A stretch of DNA of 64,000 nt. Origin: Bernardetia sp. GTDB taxonomy: Bacteria > Bacteroidota > Bacteroidia > Cytophagales > Bernardetiaceae. The notes under the pieces are model-generated. The model was not told the DNA's origin, made no database searches, and saw only the letters and a program-made list of their open reading frames with translations. The translations under genes were made by a program, and so were the position numbers. Shown piece after piece: positions 1 through 7,623 of the stretch. How positions within the stretch are numbered: position 1 is the stretch's first letter; the number at the start of each line of letters is the position of its first letter. The stretch covers positions 53,471 to 117,470 of the forward strand of contig JAHDBD010000015.1 in assembly GCA_020630575.1 (NCBI GenBank), given 5' to 3'.

Positions 1-236
1 TTTGGAAAAATATGCTTGTCTGCACATTCTTCAATGATAGGAGAAATATCTTTTTTGATAAATTCACGAACTGAATCACGAATCAATTTTTGTTCTTCAG
101 TAAGAAGTGAATCTAAAGCATAAAAATCTGGAGAAACGAATTCGTCGTTTACATTTTTTGGAGTAATGCTAGATTTTTCAGACGGTGTGTATTGTCCGTT
201 TTTTTGTGTTTTATTGTGTTCGATAGTTGTGTTCAT
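1..236 (-). CDS. Acyl-CoA dehydrogenase (glutaryl-CoA dehydrogenase-like), N-terminal part
   Basis: Only the first 78 codons lie in the window; the gene runs off the left edge. The reading begins MNTTIEHNKTQKNG and reaches the helical stretch YALDSLLTEEQKLIRDSVRE followed by FIKKDISPIIEE. That stretch is the typical start of the acyl-CoA dehydrogenase N-terminal domain, and the 'LLTEEQ..IRD' form resembles the glutaryl-CoA dehydrogenase branch. Such enzymes are FAD-dependent and oxidise acyl-CoA thioesters in amino acid or fatty acid breakdown. The roughly 35 residues before the domain are a variable extension. A possible -7 element (TATTTTTG on the minus strand, 341-348) lies about 105 bases upstream. 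The family is well supported; the exact substrate class is an inference from a short fragment. Confidence 0.75.
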   Translation of the reverse strand, partial: MNTTIEHNKTQKNGQYTPSEKSSITPKNVNDEFVSPDFYALDSLLTEEQKLIRDSVREFIKKDISPIIEECADKHIFP

Positions 237-453
237 TCTTATTTTTATATTTTTGAATTGATTTCTTTTTCTTATAAGGATACAGATTAAATTCTGTAGT
301 ATATTTTTGCACTCTTAAAGAATACATTAGATTTATTTTGCAAAAATACGTATTTCTTTATAAAAACTATGTTTTATATAGATAATGTTTTGTGAAACGA
401 AAAGTTTTAATTGATTGAATTTCAGTTTGTTATAGTCAGCTTACAAGATTGTT

Positions 454-1341
454 TTATTCTCTATTGCTTACAACCTCTCCCAAAATACCTAATAGTTCTA
501 TCAGTTCTGGAATTTTTTCACCTTGCGCTGCGTGTTCGAAAGATTGCATCAAATTATGAATCATTCTACGAAGAATGGCTAAATTGTCACAAGGAGAGTA
601 AAAAACATCACTTTTAGGAAGTTTGAGTTGTTTGAGGTAATTATCAATATCTTGTTTCGAAAAAATAACTCCTCTATTAAATACATTGATGTAAAAATCT
701 AGTTCATCACTTTTATAAATCAAGACAAACAAATTGGGAAGGTTTACACCAAAAATAGGAAGTTTGAGCTTTTGAGCAATCAACATATATACAGTTGCCA
801 AACTAAGAGGATTTCCTTTTTTTGATTCCAAAACTTGATTTATCATCGAATTATTAACTGAATGAAAATTATTTACATTGGCTTTAAAAGCTAGTTTTTC
901 AAAAAAAACACTATTCAATCTTCTTACTTGGTCAATCGGATGTTCTACATTTTGGAAAGCAACCCATGTTTCAAAATAAAGTTGTTCTATCTTTAGTTGA
1001 AGTTCATCAAAACTCAAATCTGGATATTGATAGGTTGCCAAAATCCACAATCCTTTTAATAAATCGTCTTGCTCATTTTCGTACCATTTTTGCAGCTTTT
1101 CTTTCAAAATATCAAACTGCAATGTATGTAAAATATCTTCTATTCTACGTTGTAATGTTGGATTAAAACTGCTCGTCCAAGAGTCTTCTAAGAGAGGTAT
1201 AATTGATTGTCCGATAGACAAGATTTTGTTTTCTACGTGTTCTAAAATTTGAGCATCGTCATCTTCTAAAAGAGAAATTAGAGCTTTTAATTCCTTTTCA
1301 TCTAATTTTTTGTTTACTGAATCTTCATTTTGTTCTTTCAT
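454..1341 (-). CDS. SirB1/transglutaminase-like (Transglut_core2) protein
   Basis: A 295-residue soluble protein without a signal peptide. Residues 175-185 read KGNPLSLATVY and 198-207 read GVNLPNLFVL. These are the two hallmark blocks of the SirB1 N-terminal/Transglut_core2 domain, which has a transglutaminase-like fold but usually no protease activity. The first 110 residues are helical and acidic and look like a small HEAT-type region. The C-terminal stretch with LAILRRMIHNL is also typical, since in this family a TPR-like tail often follows. The biochemical role of SirB1-type proteins is not established. The gene stands alone between the acyl-CoA dehydrogenase gene (same strand) and a divergently transcribed outer membrane protein gene. 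Confidence 0.7.
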   Translation of the reverse strand: MKEQNEDSVNKKLDEKELKALISLLEDDDAQILEHVENKILSIGQSIIPLLEDSWTSSFNPTLQRRIEDILHTLQFDILKEKLQKWYENEQDDLLKGLWILATYQYPDLSFDELQLKIEQLYFETWVAFQNVEHPIDQVRRLNSVFFEKLAFKANVNNFHSVNNSMINQVLESKKGNPLSLATVYMLIAQKLKLPIFGVNLPNLFVLIYKSDELDFYINVFNRGVIFSKQDIDNYLKQLKLPKSDVFYSPCDNLAILRRMIHNLMQSFEHAAQGEKIPELIELLGILGEVVSNRE

Positions 1342-1513
1342 ATATTTCTGTCTGCTTCATTTTATTTTTTTTAATTTCACTAAGTGAATAACTTACCAAA
1401 TTTTATTTTGTTATTGTTTTACTGATACACAAACAAACTTGGTTTCCAAAAAATGCAATGTCAGTATCTCACTGACGAATCCAACTTTCAGACAGTCAAA
1501 TTATCCTAATCTT

Positions 1514-3373
1514 ATGAATACTTGTTTTACAGATTTAAAGTTTTCTATTACTTTATTTATTTTCTTAGTAATCTTTAGTGTAGGAAAAGTAGCTGCTCAG
1601 GTTGAGCTTGTTGTTTCTTATCAAAATTCCTTTGAAAAAAAATTACCTGCTGTTAGTATTCCTAAAACATTAAAATCACTTTCAGAGCTAAAAGAATTGT
1701 CTACAAGTCTAATTCAAAATCTACACAATGAAGGATATTGGAATGCAAAACTACTTCCCTTTACTATTGATAGCCTTGATAAATCAAATTCTAAAAAGAG
1801 AATAAAATTTATTATTGATTTGGGCAAGCAATCTTTTTGGAAGGAATTAAAGACCAACTCAATTCCTAATTTAATAAAAAGAAATGTTATTTCAGATTTT
1901 GAAAAAAAGGATTTTCTAAAAAAGCTTTCAAAAAATGATACAAATGTTCCTGTAAAAACTCAAGATATAAAAAAATTACAAGAAGCTATCCTTACTTATG
2001 CCGAAAATAATGGTTATCCAATGGCAAGAACAAATTTAGATAGCGCAGAGATTATCGAAACTGAAAAACGTCTTTATTTTTCTGCAAATCTGACTTATCA
2101 GAGTGGTTCATTTATTCAGTTTGATTCATTAATTATTGATGGAGATGCAAAAATAAAAAAAGATTTTTTGATGAACTATTTACATATTCAACAAGGCAAA
2201 GTCTATCAAGAAAATACGGTCAAAAATGCAGTTCGATTGCTCAAAACAATGCCTTATCTAAAACTAAATGGCAAACCAAAGGTAGAATTTAGATACGATA
2301 GAGCTTATTTAAGACTTCCTTTAAAAAGAGTAAAAAGCAGTCAGTTTGATGGTGTAATTGGTTTTTTACCTAAAAGTCAGTCAGCAGCAAGTTCTTCAAG
2401 TTCAAAGGGTTCTAACTTACTTCTAACAGGACAAGTAAAATTAAATCTTATCAATCCGTTTGGAGCAGGAAAAACAATTGCTTTTGAGTGGCAAAGAATT
2501 CGCCCAGAATCTCAAACTCTATATGCAAATTATCAGCATCCTAATTTTTTAAAGACTAATCTTGAGATTGGTGGAATATTTAATTTTATCAAAGAAGATT
2601 CTACTTTTAGTATTGTCGAAAGACGTGCTAACATAGCTTATCCGAGTGCAAAGTTTGGCAAAATAGGATTTTTTACTTCTCTTCTTACAACTACACGTAC
2701 AGGAATTATCAGAAATGCAGATACAGCCAACGTGCCGACAGCAGACAGTCGTTTTTGGCACTATGGAATTTCGCATTCTTACAATACCTTAGATGATGTT
2801 TACTTTCCACGAAAAGGCTTTCAAATTATTACCGAAATATCGACAGGAAATAAGACATTTACAGATTCACTTAGTAGAAGCAGAATATCAGATACACAAA
2901 ATCCAAATGCAGAAAATGATTTTAAAAGTCCTCAATTAAAGTTTATAACAGAAATGAATCTATTTTTCAAAATAACTAAATTATCCTCTCTTCGAATCAA
3001 AACACAGATTCAGTTTATAGAAAGTGAAAATTTATTTTTGAATGAGCTTTTAAGGGTTGGAGGTTTACAGAATCTTCGTGGCTTTGACCCAAATAGTTTT
3101 TTTGTTTCTCGGTATGGACTTTTAGGAGCAGAATGGCGTTTTTATTTCGAAGAGCGTTCGTATTTGATGGCTTTTGCAGAGCAAGCAGTTGTTCGTGCAC
3201 ACACTCGTCGGAATGAGGTGTACTTAGATTTACCTACTTCGGCAGGTGCAGGAATTAGTTTTGCTACCAAAACAGGTATTTTCTATTTTATTTATGCGAT
3301 GGGAAATTCAAAGACACAGGCTGTTTCAGTGATTAACTCAAAAATTCACTTTGGTTTGATTAGCCAGTTTTAA
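1514..3373 (+). CDS. BamA/TamA-family outer membrane protein (POTRA plus barrel)
   Basis: I place the start at the ATG at 1514, which gives 619 residues and a clean signal peptide (MNTCFTDLKFSI..., hydrophobic core, cleavage after VAAQ). The longer frame would need a TTG at 1439 and would bury the signal. The mature N-terminal half has POTRA-like alternation (FDSLIIDGDAKIKKDFL, then YLHIQQGKVYQ). The C-terminal half is a beta-barrel of the surface antigen D15/Omp85 type. It carries the family's LRGF motif in GGLQNLRGFD and ends in the aromatic residue F. It is shorter than the real BamA at 37115, so it is probably a TamA-like paralogue for insertion of outer membrane proteins or for lipid transport. 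The exact role is an inference. Confidence 0.8.
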   Translation: MNTCFTDLKFSITLFIFLVIFSVGKVAAQVELVVSYQNSFEKKLPAVSIPKTLKSLSELKELSTSLIQNLHNEGYWNAKLLPFTIDSLDKSNSKKRIKFIIDLGKQSFWKELKTNSIPNLIKRNVISDFEKKDFLKKLSKNDTNVPVKTQDIKKLQEAILTYAENNGYPMARTNLDSAEIIETEKRLYFSANLTYQSGSFIQFDSLIIDGDAKIKKDFLMNYLHIQQGKVYQENTVKNAVRLLKTMPYLKLNGKPKVEFRYDRAYLRLPLKRVKSSQFDGVIGFLPKSQSAASSSSSKGSNLLLTGQVKLNLINPFGAGKTIAFEWQRIRPESQTLYANYQHPNFLKTNLEIGGIFNFIKEDSTFSIVERRANIAYPSAKFGKIGFFTSLLTTTRTGIIRNADTANVPTADSRFWHYGISHSYNTLDDVYFPRKGFQIITEISTGNKTFTDSLSRSRISDTQNPNAENDFKSPQLKFITEMNLFFKITKLSSLRIKTQIQFIESENLFLNELLRVGGLQNLRGFDPNSFFVSRYGLLGAEWRFYFEERSYLMAFAEQAVVRAHTRRNEVYLDLPTSAGAGISFATKTGIFYFIYAMGNSKTQAVSVINSKIHFGLISQF

Positions 3374-3384
3374 AAAAATCTAAT

Positions 3385-3419
3385 AAAAAAAACAGATAAT
3401 CAATCAAATTGATTACCTG
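3385..3419 (-). terminator. Rho-independent terminator of the M28/QC lipoprotein gene
   Basis: A 12-bp stem with one mismatch (CAGGTAATCAAT / ATTGATTATCTG, loop TTG) is followed on the minus strand by eight T. It lies between two convergent genes and fits the end of the minus-strand gene. Confidence 0.65.
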
Positions 3420-3541
3420 CTTTCTGTTGGATGGTAATAGTTTAGCAAAAGTACAAAAAACTTTGATTCTAATAAAGTAGAGTAACTATATACAAAAGTA
3501 GAAACGTCTTTCTTAATTTTTTTAGCTTCAAAACATAAATA

Positions 3542-4585
3542 CTACTGTACTTTATTTTCCTCATTATAGATAACATGAGTTACTGTTTGCCCGACAGCTT
3601 TTAGAGTTTCTTTTCCAATAACATCCATATTATCATCATGTGTATGCCAATAAGTTCCAAAATATCCTTTTCCTTCTGTTGAATATTCAATAATATCAAT
3701 CATCGGAATTTGTGCTAATTGATTGACATAAACGTGGTCATCTGTAATGGCAGGAGCTTCTTGAAAAGGAAAAAATCCCCCATACCCAATTCGGTGTGCC
3801 ATATTCCAAACATTTTTCACCACAGATGGTGCTGTTTGCCTAGAATATCCTTCTTGAGCAAATTTTGCATTTTTTGCGCCAGCCATATCCAATAAAATTC
3901 CATAATAGGCTGTATAATTTGCAGGCATTCTATTTTTGCCCCAATGTTGAGAACCCAAACAGTATGAATCTTGTGTATTGTTTCCATAATCTTCCAAATC
4001 AAAGAAAATCATATCAATTCCTACTTGTGGTTGTTCGGTAGAAACAGATAAAGTACGAGCAATCTCTAATAAAATACCTACTCCACTTCCTCCATCATTT
4101 GCTCCTAAAATAGGCTCGTCTTTACGTTCGTCGTCTTGGTCTGCAAAAGGACGAGTATCCCAGTGAGCTGCCAGCAAAACACGTTTTTTAACGCTTGGAT
4201 TAAATGAAGCTATAATATTACGACCTGAGAGCATCTTACCATCAAAAGAAGTCGCTGTAAAATTCTGAACCTGAACATTTATTTTATCAAATCCTTTGAG
4301 TTTATTTATAATATAATCTCCTGCTTTTTGGTGTGCTTCACTATTTGGAAAACGTGCTCCAAAAGCTACTTGTTCTTCTATGAAATGATAAGCAGAGTCT
4401 TGATTGAAGGCAGGAACAGGTAAAAGAGGTTTTTCTTGAACTGTATTTGTGTTTTTTATAGGCTTTTCGGTAGTAGAAGTTCCATTACAAGAAACAAAAC
4501 TCAATATTCCTATTCCGATTAATGATAGAAATAAAAAAGATGAGAATATAGCACGTAAAAAATGTGAATAGTTAGGAGAAGACAT
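3542..4585 (-). CDS. M28-family lipoprotein, glutaminyl-peptide cyclotransferase-like
   Basis: The preferred start is the ATG at 4585-4583 (MSSPNYSHFL), giving 347 residues with a lipoprotein signal ending in FVSC (lipid-bearing Cys at about residue 33). The mature protein has the M28 zinc peptidase/glutaminyl cyclase pattern: LLAAHWDTRP, then GANDGGSGVG (zinc Asp), FFDLEDYG, LLDMAG, ITDDHVYV and a late WHTHDD (zinc His). The AHWDTRPFADQD block together with the DSYCLGSQHW stretch favours the glutaminyl-peptide cyclotransferase branch, which converts N-terminal glutamine to pyroglutamate, over a plain aminopeptidase. Many Bacteroidota proteins exported by type IX secretion start with pyroglutamate, so an outer or periplasmic lipoprotein cyclase is plausible. 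The fold is clear; the reaction is an inference. Confidence 0.8.
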   Translation of the reverse strand: MSSPNYSHFLRAIFSSFLFLSLIGIGILSFVSCNGTSTTEKPIKNTNTVQEKPLLPVPAFNQDSAYHFIEEQVAFGARFPNSEAHQKAGDYIINKLKGFDKINVQVQNFTATSFDGKMLSGRNIIASFNPSVKKRVLLAAHWDTRPFADQDDERKDEPILGANDGGSGVGILLEIARTLSVSTEQPQVGIDMIFFDLEDYGNNTQDSYCLGSQHWGKNRMPANYTAYYGILLDMAGAKNAKFAQEGYSRQTAPSVVKNVWNMAHRIGYGGFFPFQEAPAITDDHVYVNQLAQIPMIDIIEYSTEGKGYFGTYWHTHDDNMDVIGKETLKAVGQTVTHVIYNEENKVQ

Positions 4586-4714
4586 AAAACTATATTTTTT
4601 GATAGAGTAAAAAGGCAAAACAAAAGCTAAAGGTAGCCATTTTTGATAAATTTATTTCAGAAAAGAACATAAAAAAAGCCATACAACAAAATTGTATGGC
4701 TTTACTAATTAGAG

Positions 4715-4787
4715 TGATCCCGCTGGGGTTCGAACCCAGGACCCCAACATTAAAAGTGTTGTGCTCTACCAGCTGAGCTACGGAATC
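4715..4787 (-). tRNA. tRNA-Lys (TTT anticodon)
   Basis: A 73-nt cloverleaf. The acceptor arm GATTCCG pairs with CGGGATC, the D-arm is GCTCAGCTGGTAGAGC, the anticodon loop is CTTTTAA (anticodon TTT) and the T-arm is CTGGG TTCGAAC CCCAG. The discriminator is A. The gene body is identical to the copy at 4962-5034. Confidence 0.97.
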
Positions 4788-4823
4788 AAAACAAATTATC
4801 AACTTAATTACTAAATCTTTACG

Positions 4824-4906
4824 TGCTCACGGAGCGATTCGAACGCTCACACACATAGTGCACCACCCCCTCAAGATGGCGTGTCTACCAATTCCACCAC
4901 GTGAGC
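4824..4906 (-). tRNA. tRNA-Leu (GAG anticodon)
   Basis: An 83-nt class II tRNA. The acceptor arm GCTCACG pairs with CGTGAGC. The anticodon stem CCATC/GGTGG holds the loop TTGAGGG (anticodon GAG), followed by a long variable arm and a T-loop TTCGAAT. It lies between the two tRNA-Lys copies. Confidence 0.95.
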
Positions 4907-4961
4907 AAAAACTAATTTCACTTTAAAAGCAATCTAAAATAAAATCAGTTTTTACGATAAG

Positions 4962-5034
4962 TGATCCCGCTGGGGTTCGAACCCAGGACCCCAACATTAA
5001 AAGTGTTGTGCTCTACCAGCTGAGCTACGGAATC
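4962..5034 (-). tRNA. tRNA-Lys (TTT anticodon), second copy
   Basis: The 73-nt sequence is identical to the tRNA-Lys at 4715-4787. It is the first gene of the Lys-Leu-Lys cluster in transcription order. Confidence 0.97.
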
Positions 5035-5240
5035 AGATTTGCAAATCTTTAATGAATTTGAAAATGAATAAATTTTTGTTTTGATAGTTGAACGAACAAC
5101 AGATTGAAATTATAAATAGTTCAAAATATCTTTAAACTATTTTTAAACTGAATTATTTCAACTTATATTTGTTCCTAAATCATCTCAAAAACCATTTAAA
5201 ATTCAATAAAAATTGAGAGGCGTTTCCCTCAAATGCGTTG

Positions 5241-5270
5241 CAAAGGTAATACAATAATTTTATGATGCAA
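5241..5270 (-). promoter_or_regulatory. Promoter of the Lys-Leu-Lys tRNA cluster
   Basis: On the minus strand TTG (5270-5268), 19 bases, then TACCTTTG (5248-5241) match the Bacteroidota -33/-7 promoter. The same -7 octamer precedes the tRNA-Val genes. It overlaps the first codons of the divergent gene at 5262 and leaves a leader of about 200 nt before the first tRNA. Confidence 0.55.
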
Positions 5271-6032
5271 AATAATAATACAAAAAAAAGCAAAAGTATT
5301 CAGTTTTTCTATAAAGGCATTTTTGTTTTTTGTCTTTTAGTAGGATTTATTAGTATTTCTTTTAGAAGTCAGGCTCAAAATGAAAAATTTCTCAAACAAG
5401 GTGATTCTTTATTTAATTCTGGAGCTTATGTAGAAGCTCTTCTGCTCTACGAACATTTATTAAATAAGGGCAAAGAATTTAGTCCTCAAATGCTTTTGAG
5501 GATGGCTTTTGTAGAAGAAAGTAAAAATAATTATCCTAAAGCTCTTTATTATCTCAATCTTCATTACAGAGTTAGTCCTGATAAGCAAGTTTTAAGAAAA
5601 CTAGAAGAGCTTGCCCAAACTCATCAGTTAGAAGGGTATCAATATACAGATAAAACCTATTTTTTATCACTTTATGATTCGTATCGTTGGTATATTATTT
5701 CATTTTTTGGAGCTATTATTTTTATTATGGCTATTTGGCTTATTAGTAGAGTACGACAAGAAAGAACGATTGTGCCTCCATTAGCTGTTGGTTTTTCTGT
5801 TGTTGTTATTCTGCTTTTACTTCATAATTTTGCTACACAGCGTACTTTAGGTATTATTCAGAATGATTATACTACTTTTGTTGAAAATCCATCGGCTGCT
5901 TCTCCTGTTTTGAAGGTGGTCAAGAAAGGAAATCGCTATCAAATTTTGGATAAAGAAGATTCTTGGTATAAAGTAACAATAGACAATCAGACTGGTTATG
6001 TACGTCTGCATAATACTTTAGTCGTTCAGTAA
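5262..6032 (+). CDS. TPR and SH3-domain membrane protein (BatE-like)
   Basis: This 256-residue protein begins with a signal or anchor segment (about residues 18-38, ending SFRSQAQ). A TPR region follows (about 40-120: FLKQGDSLFNSGAYVEALLL, then the LNLHYRVSPDKQ repeat). Two transmembrane helices lie at about 144-162 and 170-188. A C-terminal bacterial SH3 domain covers about 205-256 (VVKKGNRYQILDKEDSWYKV). This order of TPR, two helices and SH3 resembles the Bacteroidota BatE aerotolerance-type proteins, but none of the other Bat genes is nearby. The role is probably to bind the cell wall or other proteins in the envelope; this is inferred from domains only. The ATG ATG start overlaps the divergent tRNA promoter. 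Confidence 0.65.
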   Translation: MMQNNNTKKSKSIQFFYKGIFVFCLLVGFISISFRSQAQNEKFLKQGDSLFNSGAYVEALLLYEHLLNKGKEFSPQMLLRMAFVEESKNNYPKALYYLNLHYRVSPDKQVLRKLEELAQTHQLEGYQYTDKTYFLSLYDSYRWYIISFFGAIIFIMAIWLISRVRQERTIVPPLAVGFSVVVILLLLHNFATQRTLGIIQNDYTTFVENPSAASPVLKVVKKGNRYQILDKEDSWYKVTIDNQTGYVRLHNTLVVQ

Positions 6033-6088
6033 AACAATGAATTAAATATAATTAGACTTTAAAATTTATATCCACAACCAAAAAATAA

Positions 6089-6625
6089 ATGACAACTATT
6101 ATCTCTGGAACAAATAGAAAAGACTCTGTAACCTATCAAATGGCTCTTCTATATCAAAGAAAACTCAAAGAAAAAGGTGTTCATGCTACCATAATTGACT
6201 TGAAAGAACTTCCTCATGATTTTACTTTTTCGGCTCTTTATGAAAATACAGGAAAAAATGAAGGTTTTAATAGGCTTATTTCTCCTCTAAAAGATTCTAC
6301 AAAACTAATTGTTGTTACTCCAGAGTACAATGGTTCTTTCCCTGGTGTAATTAAATCTTTTTTAGATGGATTAGAATTTCCTAATGGAGTAAAAGATAAA
6401 ATGGTCGCTCTAGTTGGTCTTTCTTCGGGTTCGCAAGGAGCAGTTTTGGCAACAAGTCATTTAGCTGATATTTTTGGCTATTTGGGAGCAACTGTTTTGC
6501 CACTGCGTGCTAGAATGCCATTTATTGACAAACATTTCCAAAATGGAGAAATTTTTAATGATAATGAGTATGCCAAATATAATGATTTGATAGATTTACA
6601 GATTGCTAATATTCTTGCTTTTTAA
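6089..6625 (+). CDS. NADPH-dependent FMN reductase family protein
   Basis: A 178-residue flavodoxin-like protein. It opens with TTIISGTNRKDSVTYQMA, the FMN phosphate-binding loop of the NAD(P)H-dependent FMN reductase family (consensus GS.R..S). The second hallmark, VVTPEYNGSFPGVIKSFLDG, covers residues 75-94 and is the PEYN.S.PG.LKN.iDw-type block that contacts the flavin ring. The length matches the family. Such enzymes reduce FMN, quinones or azo compounds with NAD(P)H in the cytoplasm. The gene stands alone, 56 bases after the TPR/SH3 gene, and the natural substrate cannot be told from the sequence. Confidence 0.88.
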   Translation: MTTIISGTNRKDSVTYQMALLYQRKLKEKGVHATIIDLKELPHDFTFSALYENTGKNEGFNRLISPLKDSTKLIVVTPEYNGSFPGVIKSFLDGLEFPNGVKDKMVALVGLSSGSQGAVLATSHLADIFGYLGATVLPLRARMPFIDKHFQNGEIFNDNEYAKYNDLIDLQIANILAF

Positions 6626-6711
6626 AATAATAAAATAAGGTATAACAGGCTTCTAATCTATTGATATAATCTGATTTTTTCAAACAGACTATAAAGTTTG
6701 TTATACATTTT

Positions 6712-7512
6712 ATGCTTATGCAAAAATTACCTTCAAAATTAGTATTTTCTCTTATTGGTAGCTTTTTGATGATTTTTATCTGTATAAACTTATCGTTTGG
6801 ACAAATAGTAAAAGTGAAGAAAGAAAAAACTATTTCTCATTGGCAACATCGTTTTACACTTGCTTTGGGAGCAGGAGAACAACTTGGGGCTGGTTCTTTG
6901 GGCTATGCTGCTATGTATGGCTTTGGAGAATCACAGCGTTTTCGTATTGGAGGAGGAGTTAGGGTCAATTTAGTTTTGGGACTTACAGATAGTGTTCCTT
7001 ATTGTTCTAAAAAGTATGAAGACACCTCAGGAAATTCATATAGAGATTCTCTTTTAGTAGAAAAACCTTTTTTAGGAAGTGCTAATTTGGGTTTTTATAT
7101 GAGTTATGACATAAATGATAGATGGGAAATTGGAGCAAGTACCGATTTGATCGGTTTTGGTTTTGGAAGTAAAAAAAATGCTTTTCTTATTAATTCTTTA
7201 ACTAAAGATACACTTTCTACAGAGGCAGAAGTTCGTTCTCTTGTAAGTATTCCAAAGGTGAGAGGTACTTTAAATAATGAACTGTTTATAGGTTACAAAT
7301 TTAATCCTCGTTGGCGATTGCGTGTAGGAATACAATATCTTCTGACAGAATATTTGACACCTGAAAAATTCTTTAACGATAATGATGAATATAGAAATAA
7401 TGCGATTTTAGGTTTTATTGGAATTACTTTTACACCTTTTAATAATGATGCTGTAAACTGTCCAAAATTCAAAAAAGAGAAAATTCATTATTTGAAAGAA
7501 GGTGAAATGTAG
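6712..7512 (+). CDS. Predicted outer membrane beta-barrel protein, family unknown
   Basis: I do not recognise the family. A Sec signal covers about residues 1-30 (hydrophobic core FSLIGSFLMIFICINL, cleavage near SFGQ). The rest alternates polar and hydrophobic residues with repeated glycine and aromatic positions (GAGSLGYAAMYGFGE, FRIGGGVRVNLVLGL, GSANLGFYMSYDINDRWEIG, WRLRVGIQYLL). This is the look of an 8-10 strand outer membrane barrel. The C-terminal tail (KFKKEKIHYLKEGEM) is polar and lacks a terminal aromatic residue, which is odd for a barrel. The start could also be the second Met at 6718. It is convergent with the DUF4139 gene across a shared terminator. Confidence 0.5.
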   Translation: MLMQKLPSKLVFSLIGSFLMIFICINLSFGQIVKVKKEKTISHWQHRFTLALGAGEQLGAGSLGYAAMYGFGESQRFRIGGGVRVNLVLGLTDSVPYCSKKYEDTSGNSYRDSLLVEKPFLGSANLGFYMSYDINDRWEIGASTDLIGFGFGSKKNAFLINSLTKDTLSTEAEVRSLVSIPKVRGTLNNELFIGYKFNPRWRLRVGIQYLLTEYLTPEKFFNDNDEYRNNAILGFIGITFTPFNNDAVNCPKFKKEKIHYLKEGEM

Positions 7513-7570
7513 AAATAAAATTAGAGGTATGAAGTCAGAATAGAATACATATTCACAAACCTAGTTTACA

Positions 7571-7606
7571 AAAAAAAGGGAAAAGATTGAGCTTTTCCCT
7601 TTTTAA
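7571..7606. terminator. Bidirectional terminator between convergent genes
   Basis: A stem AAAAAGGGAAAAG / CTTTTCCCTTTTT with a 6-nt loop (ATTGAG) has A and T tracts on both sides. It serves the barrel gene on the plus strand and the DUF4139 gene on the minus strand. Confidence 0.8.
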
Positions 7607-7623
7607 TTTTGCAATAATAAAGA

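Noticed and set aside
411..617. Short frame on the plus strand at the end of the SirB1-like gene
   Set aside because: It overlaps the coding end of the minus-strand gene and has no family features.
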